The position numbers were made by a program, and so were the translations under genes. 64,000 nucleotides of DNA from contig CBDCYP010000002.1 in assembly GCA_965224235.1 (NCBI GenBank), positions 1,612,001 through 1,676,000 of the forward strand, in the 5' to 3' direction. Each line of letters opens with the position of its first letter. Position 1 is the stretch's first letter. The stretch is from G958295935 sp965224235 (lineage in GTDB: Bacteria > Chloroflexota > Dehalococcoidia > Lucifugimonadales > Lucifugimonadaceae). Shown here piece after piece: positions 18,418-26,697 of the stretch. Below the pieces are notes generated by a model, which worked only from the letters and a program-made list of their open reading frames with translations, had not been told where the DNA came from and ran no database searches.

Positions 18418-19813
18418 TCGGATCACAGCCCTAGCCGCCCTCGGCGAGGCCGAAACGCTGGAGTTCAAGACGACGACCGGAACGCGCCGCGAGGCGGCCA
18501 TGACGGTGTGTGCCTTCCTGAACCAGCGCGGCGGGCAGGCGCTGTTCGGCGTCACTCAGGCAGGGGCCGTGGTCGGCCAGCAGGTCAGCGAGCGCACAAT
18601 CGAGGATCTGAGCGCCGAGCTTCGGCAAATTGAACCTCCAGCGTTTCCGACGGTCGAGCGGGTCCCCGTGGACGGCGGCCGTGAAGTCATCGTCGTCAGC
18701 ACGGCCCAAGGTGCGTCGAGGCCGTACACCTACCGCGGCAGCGCCTACCGGCGGGTGGGGAACACCACGCTCGCCATGTCCGCAGATGAGTACAACCGGA
18801 TGCTCTTCGAACGGATGCACAGCGAGCAGCGCTGGGAGAACCAGCCCGCCGCAGGATGGTCAGTCAACGACCTTGATGTGGCAGAGATTCGACGGACAGT
18901 CGCGGAGGCGGTCCGGCGCGGGCGACTCGAGGAGCCTGTAAGCGGGGACCCCTCAGACATGCTGCGGGGCCTCGGCCTTCTGCGCGATGGCGTGCTGCTT
19001 CGGGCGGCGGCGGTGCTGTTCGGTAGCGCGGAGCGGCTGGAGTTTGAGATGCCGCAGTGTCTGCTGCGGGTCGCCCGCTTTCGTGGGACCGACCGGATGG
19101 AGTTTCTGGACAATCGCCAATTCAACGGCAACGCCTTCGCTCTTCTCACAAACGCCGAGCGCTTCCTGCGAGAAACCCTGCCCATCGCCGGTCGATTCGA
19201 GCAAGACCGCTTCGAGCGAATCGACGAGCCCCTATACCCGCCTCTGGCAACGCGCGAGGCGTTGGCGAACGCCCTGTGTCACCGTGACTACTCTATCGGC
19301 GGCGGTTCGGTTGGCATAGCTATCTACGACGACCGGTTAGAGGTGACCTCCTCCGGCCCGCTGCACTTCGGCTTGACCCCTGAGAAGCTACTCATGCCGC
19401 ACGAGTCGCGGCCGTGGAACCCGATGATCGCCAGAACCTTCTACCGTCGCGGCATCATCGAGGAGTGGGGCAGCGGAACGCTGAAGATGGCGCAGTTGAC
19501 CGGCGCGGCGGGGCTTCCAGCGCCGGAGATCGAGGATGACAGCGGGGCCGTCACCGTGCGATTCCGGCACGGCCAGTTCATGCCCCGGCCGGAAGGCACT
19601 GAAGCCAGTCCCGTCCAAAGATGGGAGGAGGTCCTAGCACTGCTGGACAGTGCAGAGAATGGGCTGACACGGGGCGAGATTCGCACCCGCTTGGGTCCTG
19701 GCGTTAGCGAGCGTCAGGTGCGAAGGGCACTGGAGGAGTTGAAGGCTAGAGGGCTGGTCATGTCCCCTGGTCGTGGACGGTCGGGGCGTTGGAAGCGCAC
19801 GGCGAGGGCATAG
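18407..19813 (+). CDS. AlbA_2/Schlafen-like protein with HATPase and winged helix
   Basis: A 468-residue protein. The N-terminal AlbA_2 domain (LEFKTTTGTRREAAMTVCAFLN) is the putative nucleic-acid-binding or Schlafen-like module. It is followed by a HATPase_c_4-like region (REALANALCHRDYSIGGGSVGIAIYDDRLEVTSSG, ESRPWNPMIARTFYRRGIIEEWGSGT) and a C-terminal winged helix (LTRGEIRTRLGPGVSERQVRRALEELKARG). Such proteins are often annotated as RecG-like or transcriptional regulators and recur in RM loci. It lies between hepT and the repeat tract in front of hsdR. Role in the RM operon: regulator or RNA-directed effector, not settled. Confidence 0.8.
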   Translation: MTPDRITALAALGEAETLEFKTTTGTRREAAMTVCAFLNQRGGQALFGVTQAGAVVGQQVSERTIEDLSAELRQIEPPAFPTVERVPVDGGREVIVVSTAQGASRPYTYRGSAYRRVGNTTLAMSADEYNRMLFERMHSEQRWENQPAAGWSVNDLDVAEIRRTVAEAVRRGRLEEPVSGDPSDMLRGLGLLRDGVLLRAAAVLFGSAERLEFEMPQCLLRVARFRGTDRMEFLDNRQFNGNAFALLTNAERFLRETLPIAGRFEQDRFERIDEPLYPPLATREALANALCHRDYSIGGGSVGIAIYDDRLEVTSSGPLHFGLTPEKLLMPHESRPWNPMIARTFYRRGIIEEWGSGTLKMAQLTGAAGLPAPEIEDDSGAVTVRFRHGQFMPRPEGTEASPVQRWEEVLALLDSAENGLTRGEIRTRLGPGVSERQVRRALEELKARGLVMSPGRGRSGRWKRTARA

Positions 19814-19823
19814 ATCAGCCCTC

Positions 19824-19955
19824 GGGCGTTATTGGGGCGTCTTTAGGGGCGTTATTAGGGGCGTCTTTAGGGGCGTTATGGGGGCGTTATTAGGGGCGTT
19901 ATTAGGGGCGTTATTAGGGGCGTTATGGGGGCGTTATTAGGGGCGTTATGGGGGC
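19824..19955 (+). repeat. Eleven 11-12-bp tandem repeats in front of hsdR
   Basis: Units of the form GGGGCGTTATTA with variants (GGGGCGTCTTTA, GGGGCGTTATGG) run head to tail over 132 bp and end 16 bp before ATG 19972. The tract contains stop codons in every unit, so it is noncoding, and it makes up most of the hsdS-side to hsdR gap. Repeat number could alter promoter or mRNA-leader spacing. Confidence 0.9.
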
Positions 19956-19971
19956 GAGATAGAGTCAAGCC

Positions 19972-22900
19972 ATGACTGAACTCAACATCACAGAAGCCGG
20001 CGTCGTCCAGTTCCCGATGGTCCGCCACGCGGCGGAGGTCGGGTGGACTCAGTTGCCGCCGTCGGACGCCCTCGCCCTGCGCGGCGGCGAGGCCGGGCTG
20101 CTGTTTCGCGGCGTGCTGGAAGAGGCGCTGCGCCGGTTCAACCCCTGGATGACGGAAGATGCCGTCCGGTCGGTGGTCGAGCGCCTTCATGCGCTCCCGC
20201 CGACCATAGAGGGCAACCGCCAGATGCTGGCCTGGCTGCGCGGCGGGCGGCGGTCGTACGACGAGGCCGAGGAACTCCACCGGCAGGTCAGGCTCATAGA
20301 CTTCGACGACCCTTCGGCCAACGTCCTGCACGTCACCTGGGAATGGCGGCTGAAGCCCCCGGCGCGCAAAGGCAACCGCGCCGATGTGATGTTCGTGGTC
20401 AACGGAGTACCCGTCGCCATCGTCGAGCACAAGAACCCCACGGACGCGGACGCCATCGAGCAGGGCGTCACGCAGCTGCGGCGTTACGAGATCGAGACGC
20501 CGGAGTTGCTGGGGGCGGCCCAGCTCTTCAACGTCACCCACCTGCTCGACTACTGGTACGGAGTCACCTGGAATGCCTCGCGCCGGTATATGGCGCGGTG
20601 GAAGGAGTCCCCTGAAGAGAGCTACCGATTCGCCGTCCAGTCCTTCTTCGAGCCGACCGACTTCCTGCGCACGCTGGGCGACTGGATACTCTTCTACGTA
20701 GAGGATGGCGAGACGCGGAAGACCGTGCTGCGCCAGCACCAACGCCGTGCAGTGGAGCGCATCGTGGAGCGGTGCGCCGAGCCTGTGAAGCGGCGCGCCC
20801 TCGTCTGGCACACCCAGGGCTCCGGCAAGACGTTCACGCTGCTCACCGCCGCCCGCCTGGTCCTGGAACGCAAGGACGAGTTCCGCACGCCCACAGTGGT
20901 GGTGGTTGTGGACCGCACGGAGCTGGAGGGCCAGCTCGCGGGCTGGGTCGAGCGGCTGCTTGGCGAGATGCAGCAGCAGGACATCGCCGTCCGGCAGGCC
21001 ACCTCCAGAGCCGAGTTGAGGGAGCTGCTGGCCACCGATAGTAGGGGACTAATCATCTCGATGATCCACAAGTTCGAGGGCATCGAGAAGGACGCCAACC
21101 TTCGCGACAACATCTACGTGTTCATCGACGAGGCGCACCGCTCGGTGGCGAGGGAGCTGGGCACGTATCTCATGGCCGCGCTGCCCAACTCCACCATCAT
21201 CGGCTTCACCGGCACGCCCATCGCACGGACGGCCCACGGGGAGGGCACCTTCAAGATATTCGGCGACGACGACGATGAAGGGTACCTGGACAAGTACTCG
21301 ATAGCCGAGTCCATCGAGGACGAGACGACGCTGCCCATCCGCCACATGATGGCGCCGAGCGAGATGACCGTGCCAGCCGGGCAGCTCGATAGAGAGTTCT
21401 TCGCCCTGGCCGATATGGAAGGCGTAACTGACGTAGACGAGTTGAATCGCGTGCTGGACCGTGCCGTAGTCCTGCGCAGCTTCCTTACCGCCGACGACAG
21501 GATTGAGAAGGTCGCGTCGTTCGTCGCTCAGCACTTTCGGGAGAACGTGCTGCCCCTCGGATACAAGGCATTCCTCGTCGGGGTCAACCGCGAAGCCTGC
21601 GCGAAGTACAAGCGCGCGCTCGACAAGCTGCTGCCGCCGGAGTGGAGCGCACCGGTGTACTCGGAGAACACTAATGATGTCGTCGAAAGACCGCTCGTCG
21701 CCGAGCTTCAGCTTTCCGAGGAGCAGGAGAAGGACATCCGGCTCGCGTTCAAGAAGGCGAACGAGGACCCAAAGATTCTCATCGTCACCGACAAGCTGCT
21801 GACCGGCTTCGACGCGCCGCTGCTGTACTGCATGTATCTGGACAAGCCGATGCGCGACCACGTGCTGTTGCAGGCTATCGCGCGGGTGAACCGGCCCTAC
21901 GTGGACGGGGAAGGCAACAGCAAGCCCATCGGCCTCGTCGTGGACTTCGTGGGCGTCCTGCGCGAGCTGCGGAAGGCGCTGCAGTTCGACTCGTCCGATG
22001 TCAGCGGCGCGATAGAGGAACTTGACCTGCTGATGGGGGACTTCCTATCCAAGATAGCCGAAGCCAAGGCCGACTACCTGGATGGGCAGGTTGACCGCGC
22101 GGCAAAGCCGAGCCAGGTGGCCGAAGGACGTGCTCAGTATGCGACCAGCGCCGACGATGACGCGCGTCTGGAGCAGGTCGTCTTTGGCCGTTTCCTGTCG
22201 CCAGCCGTGCGGAAGGAGTTCTACTCAGCCTATAGGGAGATCGAAGGGCTGTGGGAGATACTCTCGCCGTCTGCGGAGTTGCGGGACCACGTCGACACAT
22301 TCAAGCAGCTAGTCAGGCTCTACGCCGCCGTCCGCAACGCATACTCCAACCGCCCCGACTTCATAGCTGAGTTGGCGCACAAGACGCAACGGCTGGTGGA
22401 AGAGTCGGCGGCGATGTATGGACTGGGCAACCTCGCCAAGGCTGTGACCTTCGACTTGCGCACACTTACGGCGCTCAGGAAAGATTCAGGTCCGGACGAG
22501 GCCAAGGTGTTCAACCTGGTTCGCGGTCTTCAGGCGGAAGTAGAGAGCGAGCCGGAATTGGAGGCTGTGCTGAGGCCCCTCAAGGAACGTGCGGAACACG
22601 TGCTCAAGGGACTCGAAGAGCGCACGACAACCGGGCTTGCGGCGATGGACATGTTGGATGCTCTCGTCAGGGTGAAGGAAGCAGCAGTCGCGGCTGCGGG
22701 GGAGAGTCCGCTCCCCCGAAGAGCCTTCGGAGTGTACTGGACGCTGAAGGACGACGCTGCCCTCCAAGCCGCCGGCGTGAGCGCGATGGAGTTCGCACAA
22801 GAGGCCCAGACGCTTGTGGACCGCTTTCCCAACGCCGCGGTCAACGCCGACGAGCAGCGGCGGCTGAGGACTTCCCTGTACAACCCGTTGCTGAGGGTGG

Positions 22901-22977
22901 AAAGCGGCGAGCGAGGCCGCATCGTGGACCAAACCTTGGCGATAATGCTGGGCGGAGACGCCGATGCCAGCCTGTGA
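19972..22977 (+). CDS. hsdR: Type I restriction endonuclease/translocase subunit
   Basis: A 1001-residue HsdR. The N-terminal PD-(D/E)XK nuclease shows RADVMFVVNGVPVAIVEHKN (about 136-155; D, E and K catalytic). Then comes an SF2 translocase with Walker A HTQGSGKTFTL (about 277-287), DEAHRS (about 384), GFTGTPI, and a C-terminal helicase lobe with QAIARVNRPY. A helical HsdM-binding tail follows. It cleaves DNA after ATP-driven translocation when the site is unmethylated. It is separated from hsdM/hsdS by four genes plus the truncated AlbA_2 copy, and from its own upstream gene by the tandem repeat tract. All motifs are intact. Confidence 0.95.
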   Translation: MTELNITEAGVVQFPMVRHAAEVGWTQLPPSDALALRGGEAGLLFRGVLEEALRRFNPWMTEDAVRSVVERLHALPPTIEGNRQMLAWLRGGRRSYDEAEELHRQVRLIDFDDPSANVLHVTWEWRLKPPARKGNRADVMFVVNGVPVAIVEHKNPTDADAIEQGVTQLRRYEIETPELLGAAQLFNVTHLLDYWYGVTWNASRRYMARWKESPEESYRFAVQSFFEPTDFLRTLGDWILFYVEDGETRKTVLRQHQRRAVERIVERCAEPVKRRALVWHTQGSGKTFTLLTAARLVLERKDEFRTPTVVVVVDRTELEGQLAGWVERLLGEMQQQDIAVRQATSRAELRELLATDSRGLIISMIHKFEGIEKDANLRDNIYVFIDEAHRSVARELGTYLMAALPNSTIIGFTGTPIARTAHGEGTFKIFGDDDDEGYLDKYSIAESIEDETTLPIRHMMAPSEMTVPAGQLDREFFALADMEGVTDVDELNRVLDRAVVLRSFLTADDRIEKVASFVAQHFRENVLPLGYKAFLVGVNREACAKYKRALDKLLPPEWSAPVYSENTNDVVERPLVAELQLSEEQEKDIRLAFKKANEDPKILIVTDKLLTGFDAPLLYCMYLDKPMRDHVLLQAIARVNRPYVDGEGNSKPIGLVVDFVGVLRELRKALQFDSSDVSGAIEELDLLMGDFLSKIAEAKADYLDGQVDRAAKPSQVAEGRAQYATSADDDARLEQVVFGRFLSPAVRKEFYSAYREIEGLWEILSPSAELRDHVDTFKQLVRLYAAVRNAYSNRPDFIAELAHKTQRLVEESAAMYGLGNLAKAVTFDLRTLTALRKDSGPDEAKVFNLVRGLQAEVESEPELEAVLRPLKERAEHVLKGLEERTTTGLAAMDMLDALVRVKEAAVAAAGESPLPRRAFGVYWTLKDDAALQAAGVSAMEFAQEAQTLVDRFPNAAVNADEQRRLRTSLYNPLLRVESGERGRIVDQTLAIMLGGDADASL

Positions 22978-23263
22978 CGATAGGCACGAAGATCTCCGGA
23001 AGCGCGTCGAACACTGGTCGGAGCGCCTACACGTTTGCGCGCCTCGCGTGCGAGTGCGGGACATGACCCGCAAGTGGGGGGCCTGCTCCACGTCCGGGAC
23101 CATTACCCTTGCCACCGACTTGAGCCATCAGGGAGTCGGATTCCAGGACTTCGTAATCGTCCACGAGCTGCTCCACTTTCGGGTGCCGAACCACGGGAAG
23201 CTCTTCAAGGCGCTCATGAACGCCCACGTCCCCGGTTGGAGAGAGCACGGCACCGCGAAGTAG
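22964..23263 (+). CDS. YgjP/DUF45-like zinc metallopeptidase
   Basis: A 99-residue protein with the zinc-binding signature VHELLHFRVPNHGKLF (HExxH plus a downstream His), preceded by RKWGACSTSGTITLATDL, both diagnostic of the YgjP (DUF45) family. It overlaps hsdR by 14 nt, so it is coupled to it. YgjP-like genes are commonly found beside type I RM hsdR genes. It may trim or degrade restriction subunits, but no substrate is established. It is the second predicted protease in this operon. Confidence 0.85.
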   Translation: MPACDDRHEDLRKRVEHWSERLHVCAPRVRVRDMTRKWGACSTSGTITLATDLSHQGVGFQDFVIVHELLHFRVPNHGKLFKALMNAHVPGWREHGTAK

Positions 23264-23506
23264 AAGCCCGAACCCGTTGCCTCCCCTTGAACCGCCGAGA
23301 GGCTACTCAGGGGCTTCCCCTTCAACGCCTCTCACCCGCCGTCCTAACGCATGGCTCCTCTCCGCAATCGGACCGTATCGTAGCCAGCAACCCTTTTGTC
23401 CCCTACTACAAGATCGGCTTCGACACAATGGCATGCAGGCCATTGCCTGCTGCGTTCTTCCCATCCACAATGGGACGTTGGGCCATTGGGGATGGGAAGA
23501 TGGGGC

Positions 23507-23869
23507 ATGATTGCGACGGAACTGGAGACACTAACGCCGGCCAAGACGGCGCTGAAGGACGACACGCTCAACAGCGCCCTCCGGTCCTACTTGTCCCGCG
23601 AGCGCGCCTACGTATGGCGGCATGGACGGCGGAAGACGGCCGAGGACTTGGGCGTTTCCCGCCACACCCTCCGGCGATTCCTCAAACACGGCCACATGGG
23701 GCGCCCCGTGCCCAACGCAGCGCTGAACGCCGTGGGCGGGAGCGTCCGATCTATCGAGGCGGCCACCCAGGAAATCATCATTGATCTAACGGTCCTGCGG
23801 CCGCGTGGCCGACAGGCCCCAGTTCCGGGAGATGATCGAGCAGGGCAGCCAGCCCAATGCTCCCTTTGA
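23507..23869 (+). CDS. HTH protein with foreign C-terminus
   Basis: From ATG 23507: TPAKTALKDDTLNSALRSYLSRERAYVWRHG, then a helix-turn-helix (KTAEDLGVSRHTLRRFLKHGHMG) and a short helical tail to about residue 98. The last 22 codons (from RGRQAPVPG) are not native: they are serine-recombinase sequence read in the wrong frame. The original 3' end was therefore replaced when a recombinase fragment joined here. Family unknown; a DNA-binding regulator is likely. Confidence 0.5.
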   Translation: MIATELETLTPAKTALKDDTLNSALRSYLSRERAYVWRHGRRKTAEDLGVSRHTLRRFLKHGHMGRPVPNAALNAVGGSVRSIEAATQEIIIDLTVLRPRGRQAPVPGDDRAGQPAQCSL

Positions 23870-23875
23870 GGTCAT
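23799..23875 (+). pseudogene. Serine recombinase fragment
   Basis: Reading from 23799 gives GRVADRPQFREMIEQGSQPN followed by APFEVI, matching the recombinase piece at about 26430-26510 (GRVADRPQFREMIEEGSQPK). Only about 25 codons remain; both ends are lost. Confidence 0.75.
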
Positions 23876-24047
23876 CTCAGTTGGCACTGATAGTGTTAAT
23901 AGCGTCCCCGGTTGCTCCGATCATAGGTGAGGATTCTTTGGCGACCTTGTTAGGTTGGGCAGCCCTAGCAGGATTCACACCTAACTTCGTGCAATAGTAT
24001 GCATTGACAATGACGCACTGGAACTCTACTGTGGACGAAGCATTGAG

Positions 24048-25409
24048 ATGATACAGATCATTCCAAGATTTGTGGTGGCCACACTAGCAGCCATTCCGGT
24101 TGCCGCTCTCTTTGCTGTTGAGGTCTTGACTGTTATCTTGGCGGGACTTGACGAGCATTCTGTGCCTGTTAATCAGGTACGAGTCGCAGTATTCTTGGCA
24201 AGTTGGGTGGTGTTAGGTTATTGGTTAGCGGAGGCTACTTCCGTCAGACGAATCTTCGGTCGAACTTGCTGGGCGTTCTCTATAGCTGCGTTTCTGCTTC
24301 CCATCGTGATGATTGTATCGGGGGTTACTACACCACCCAGCCCACCAGATACCTTCTTCCCGAAATCGCTGGTCCTGGCGGTAATCTCCTTCATTGGAGT
24401 TATCCTTGGTACCGTAGGACTCCTCCTAGCCGTAGCCGTGTCGCCTTCGGGGGCCCCGGAGCGGTCCGCGGAACGTCTATTTCGGGAAATCAGAGAGACT
24501 GTCCGTCGCATCGGCGCGGCACGCATTGCGCTGGCGCTCATGCTGTTGGTTCTCGGAGTTGTTGTACTGCGTGTGGGGAGCGCCGCAGGCTTCTGGAGTG
24601 AGAAATACACGGCAATAACTACGAGTCGCACGCATACGTGCGGGATCCGAACTGACGGAACGGCGCACTGCTGGGGCGATTTTCGGGCGATTCCTCCACT
24701 GGATGAGCGGTTCGTTGCCATTGCGCCGGGCGTGGGCCACGCCTGCGGACTACGCGAAAACGGCTCCCTCTCGTGCTGGGGGGACATCCGTTCCAGCCTC
24801 GGCCTTAATCTGCCTGCCGATCCTGGCAAAGAAACAAACGGAGAGGCGTTCGCCGAAATCACTGCTGGCGGGGAGCACATTTGTGGGTTACGTCCTGATG
24901 GGACCGTTGAATGTTGGGGAGATGACCGAGACGGTGAGACATCTCCCCCGGATGGAGAGCGGTTCACGGAGATTAGCGCTGGTCGTTACCATACTTGTGG
25001 AATACGTCCAGACGGTACTGGCATCTGCTGGGGCTCGGTAGATTCTCCGCCCGGCGGTGAGCGCTTCAAGGCGATTAGTAGTGGCTGGGAATATGCCTGC
25101 GGCATTCGTGTGGAAGAGGACGTCATCTGCTGGGGGTCTACGGGGAGCCTTCCTGGACTCCCATCCATTGGAGGACCGTTTGTGGCACTAAGCAGTGGCG
25201 ACCGTCATGCATGCGGACTTCGCCCAGACGGCTTTGTCCACTGCTGGGGGGCTAGTTCGGCGCACGACCATTATGATTTTGGATCGGAGCCCGTGAGAGG
25301 GGAGCAATTCGTCTCAATAAGCAGTGGTGATAACTACAACTGCGGACTTCGCCGAAATGGCACCGTGAAGTGCTGGGGCGGCAGTTCGTTAGATAGACTC
25401 TACAGGTAG
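24048..25409 (+). CDS. Membrane protein with extracellular RCC1-like repeats
   Basis: A 453-residue protein. Four to five hydrophobic segments occupy about 1-180 (FVVATLAAIPVAALFAVEVLTVI, VAVFLASWVVLGYWLA, FSIAAFLLPIVMIVSGV, LVLAVISFIGVILGTVGLLLAVAV, IALALMLLVLGVVVL), followed by seven RCC1_2 repeats of form HTCGIRxDGxxxCWG. Each repeat keeps a Cys pair, suggesting disulfides in an extracytoplasmic propeller. Likely a surface binding or sensor protein. It has its own upstream gap of 170 bp, and no operon partner is evident. Confidence 0.85.
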   Translation: MIQIIPRFVVATLAAIPVAALFAVEVLTVILAGLDEHSVPVNQVRVAVFLASWVVLGYWLAEATSVRRIFGRTCWAFSIAAFLLPIVMIVSGVTTPPSPPDTFFPKSLVLAVISFIGVILGTVGLLLAVAVSPSGAPERSAERLFREIRETVRRIGAARIALALMLLVLGVVVLRVGSAAGFWSEKYTAITTSRTHTCGIRTDGTAHCWGDFRAIPPLDERFVAIAPGVGHACGLRENGSLSCWGDIRSSLGLNLPADPGKETNGEAFAEITAGGEHICGLRPDGTVECWGDDRDGETSPPDGERFTEISAGRYHTCGIRPDGTGICWGSVDSPPGGERFKAISSGWEYACGIRVEEDVICWGSTGSLPGLPSIGGPFVALSSGDRHACGLRPDGFVHCWGASSAHDHYDFGSEPVRGEQFVSISSGDNYNCGLRRNGTVKCWGGSSLDRLYR

Positions 25410-25576
25410 GTCTGCGGAACGGAGCCTCACTTGCCCTGCATCACCTCGTGAAAAGGCACCCGCTCGTCAAGTACCTTGAGGGTCGCTTCGATACAGTAGG
25501 TCTTTTGGGCTGGCGACCCCTGTAAGGGCAACACGGATGTTGACAACAACGCAAATGTTGTGCATGAAAAGGCAGG

Positions 25577-25765
25577 ATGAACGCACGAGAGCTTCAACTC
25601 TGACTGAGAAGGCAGGGCTGCACATTCCACAACCACAAGGGAGGCAGCGGGCATCTCACCATCCGGCTCGGAGACCGCACCAGCCAACGTCCGATGCACG
25701 GAGGCGGCAAGGAGCTTGGACGTGGACTCGCAGAGAAGATCAAGAAAGACTTGGGGTTGGACTGA
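25577..25765 (+). pseudogene. hicA: hicA toxin gene with nonsense codon 9
   Basis: ATG 25577 to TGA 25765 in one frame reads MNARELQL, stop (TGA 25601-25603), LRRQGCTFHNHKGGSGH, then TIRLGDRTSQRPMHGGGKEL and KIKKDLGLD. That is a complete HicA mRNA interferase with its catalytic His (GGSGH) and one premature stop. It overlaps the hicB start (TGATG). The toxin is off unless the TGA is read through or a downstream start is used. Confidence 0.85.
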
Positions 25766-26229
25766 TGCTTGCCTATCCGATAACGCTTGAAGACGATAAC
25801 GGAACCGTGTTGGTGACCTCCCCCGACTTCCAGGAGTTGACCACCTTCGGAGACGACCGTGAGGAAGCCGTCGCCCGCGCCGTCAACGCGCTGGAAGAGG
25901 CGATTGCAGCGCGCATCCACGACCGCAAAGACATTCCCGCTCCGTCCCGGGGTGAGACCTACGCCGCACTGCCGACGCTGACTTCAGTGAAGGTGATGCT
26001 GTACCAGGGGATGAGAGACCAGGGCGTCGGCAAGGCTGAGCTGGCCCGTCGCCTGGGATGGCACATGCCGCAGGTGGACCGGGTGCTGGACGTCCATCAC
26101 CGGTCACGGATCGACCAGATGGACGCCGCCCTGGGAGCCATCGGACGGCGGTTGCACGTGAGCGCGCCGGCGGCGTCACTGGATCCGGCGATCGCAGCCG
26201 TTGGAGAAGAGACTGGCGGCCCGAATTAG
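25765..26229 (+). CDS. hicB: HicB antitoxin
   Basis: A 154-residue HicB: the N-terminal partial RNase-H-like fold (AYPITLEDDNGTVLVTSPDFQELTTFGDDREEAVARAVNALEEAI) and a C-terminal helix-turn-helix (GKAELARRLGWHMPQVDRVLD). The start ATG 25765 overlaps the hicA stop. It is intact although its toxin gene carries a stop, so it may persist as a free regulator or anti-addiction antitoxin. Confidence 0.9.
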   Translation: MLAYPITLEDDNGTVLVTSPDFQELTTFGDDREEAVARAVNALEEAIAARIHDRKDIPAPSRGETYAALPTLTSVKVMLYQGMRDQGVGKAELARRLGWHMPQVDRVLDVHHRSRIDQMDAALGAIGRRLHVSAPAASLDPAIAAVGEETGGPN

Positions 26230-26268
26230 CCGCGATAGACCAGACCAAGAGACGAAGGAGGAATCCTC

Positions 26269-26697
26269 ATGAAGAAGCACCTACAACCGCTCACGCCGGG
26301 GGCGCTATACGCGCGAGTCTCCAGTGACAGGCAGGACGTGGACCTGTCCGTGTCCGCCCAGCTGACGGGCTCAAGGACTACGCCAGGGCCAACGGCTACA
26401 GCGTCGCCCGCGAGTACTTCGACGAGGCCGAGAGTGGCCGCGTGGCGGACAGACCCCAATTCAGGGAGATGATCGAAGAGGGCTCCCAGCCAAAGGCCCC
26501 CTTTGAGTTAATCCTCGTCTGGAAGTTCAGCCGCTTCACGCGCAAGCGGGAGCATGCCGTCGCCTTCAAGTCCATGCTGGAGGAGAAAGGGCATCAGGGT
26601 GGTCTCCATCACCGAGCACGCCGACGACTCTCCCACCGGCAAGCTCATGGAGGCCATCATTGAGAGCGTGGACGAGTTCTATTCGGAGAATCTGATA
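26269..26697 (+). pseudogene. N-terminal half of a serine recombinase, two frameshifts
   Basis: MKKHLQPLTPGALYARVSSDRQDVD gives the resolvase catalytic Ser region (YARVSSDRQ). A frameshift near 26368 moves to LKDYARANGYSVAREYFDE...LILVWKFSRFTRKREHAVAFKSMLEEKG, and a second, an extra G near 26590, moves to IRVVSITEHADDSPTGKLMEAIIESVDEFYSENL. The coding then stops at about 26697, where it abuts the tail of a minus-strand recombinase. GGAGGA precedes the ATG. Confidence 0.85.
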
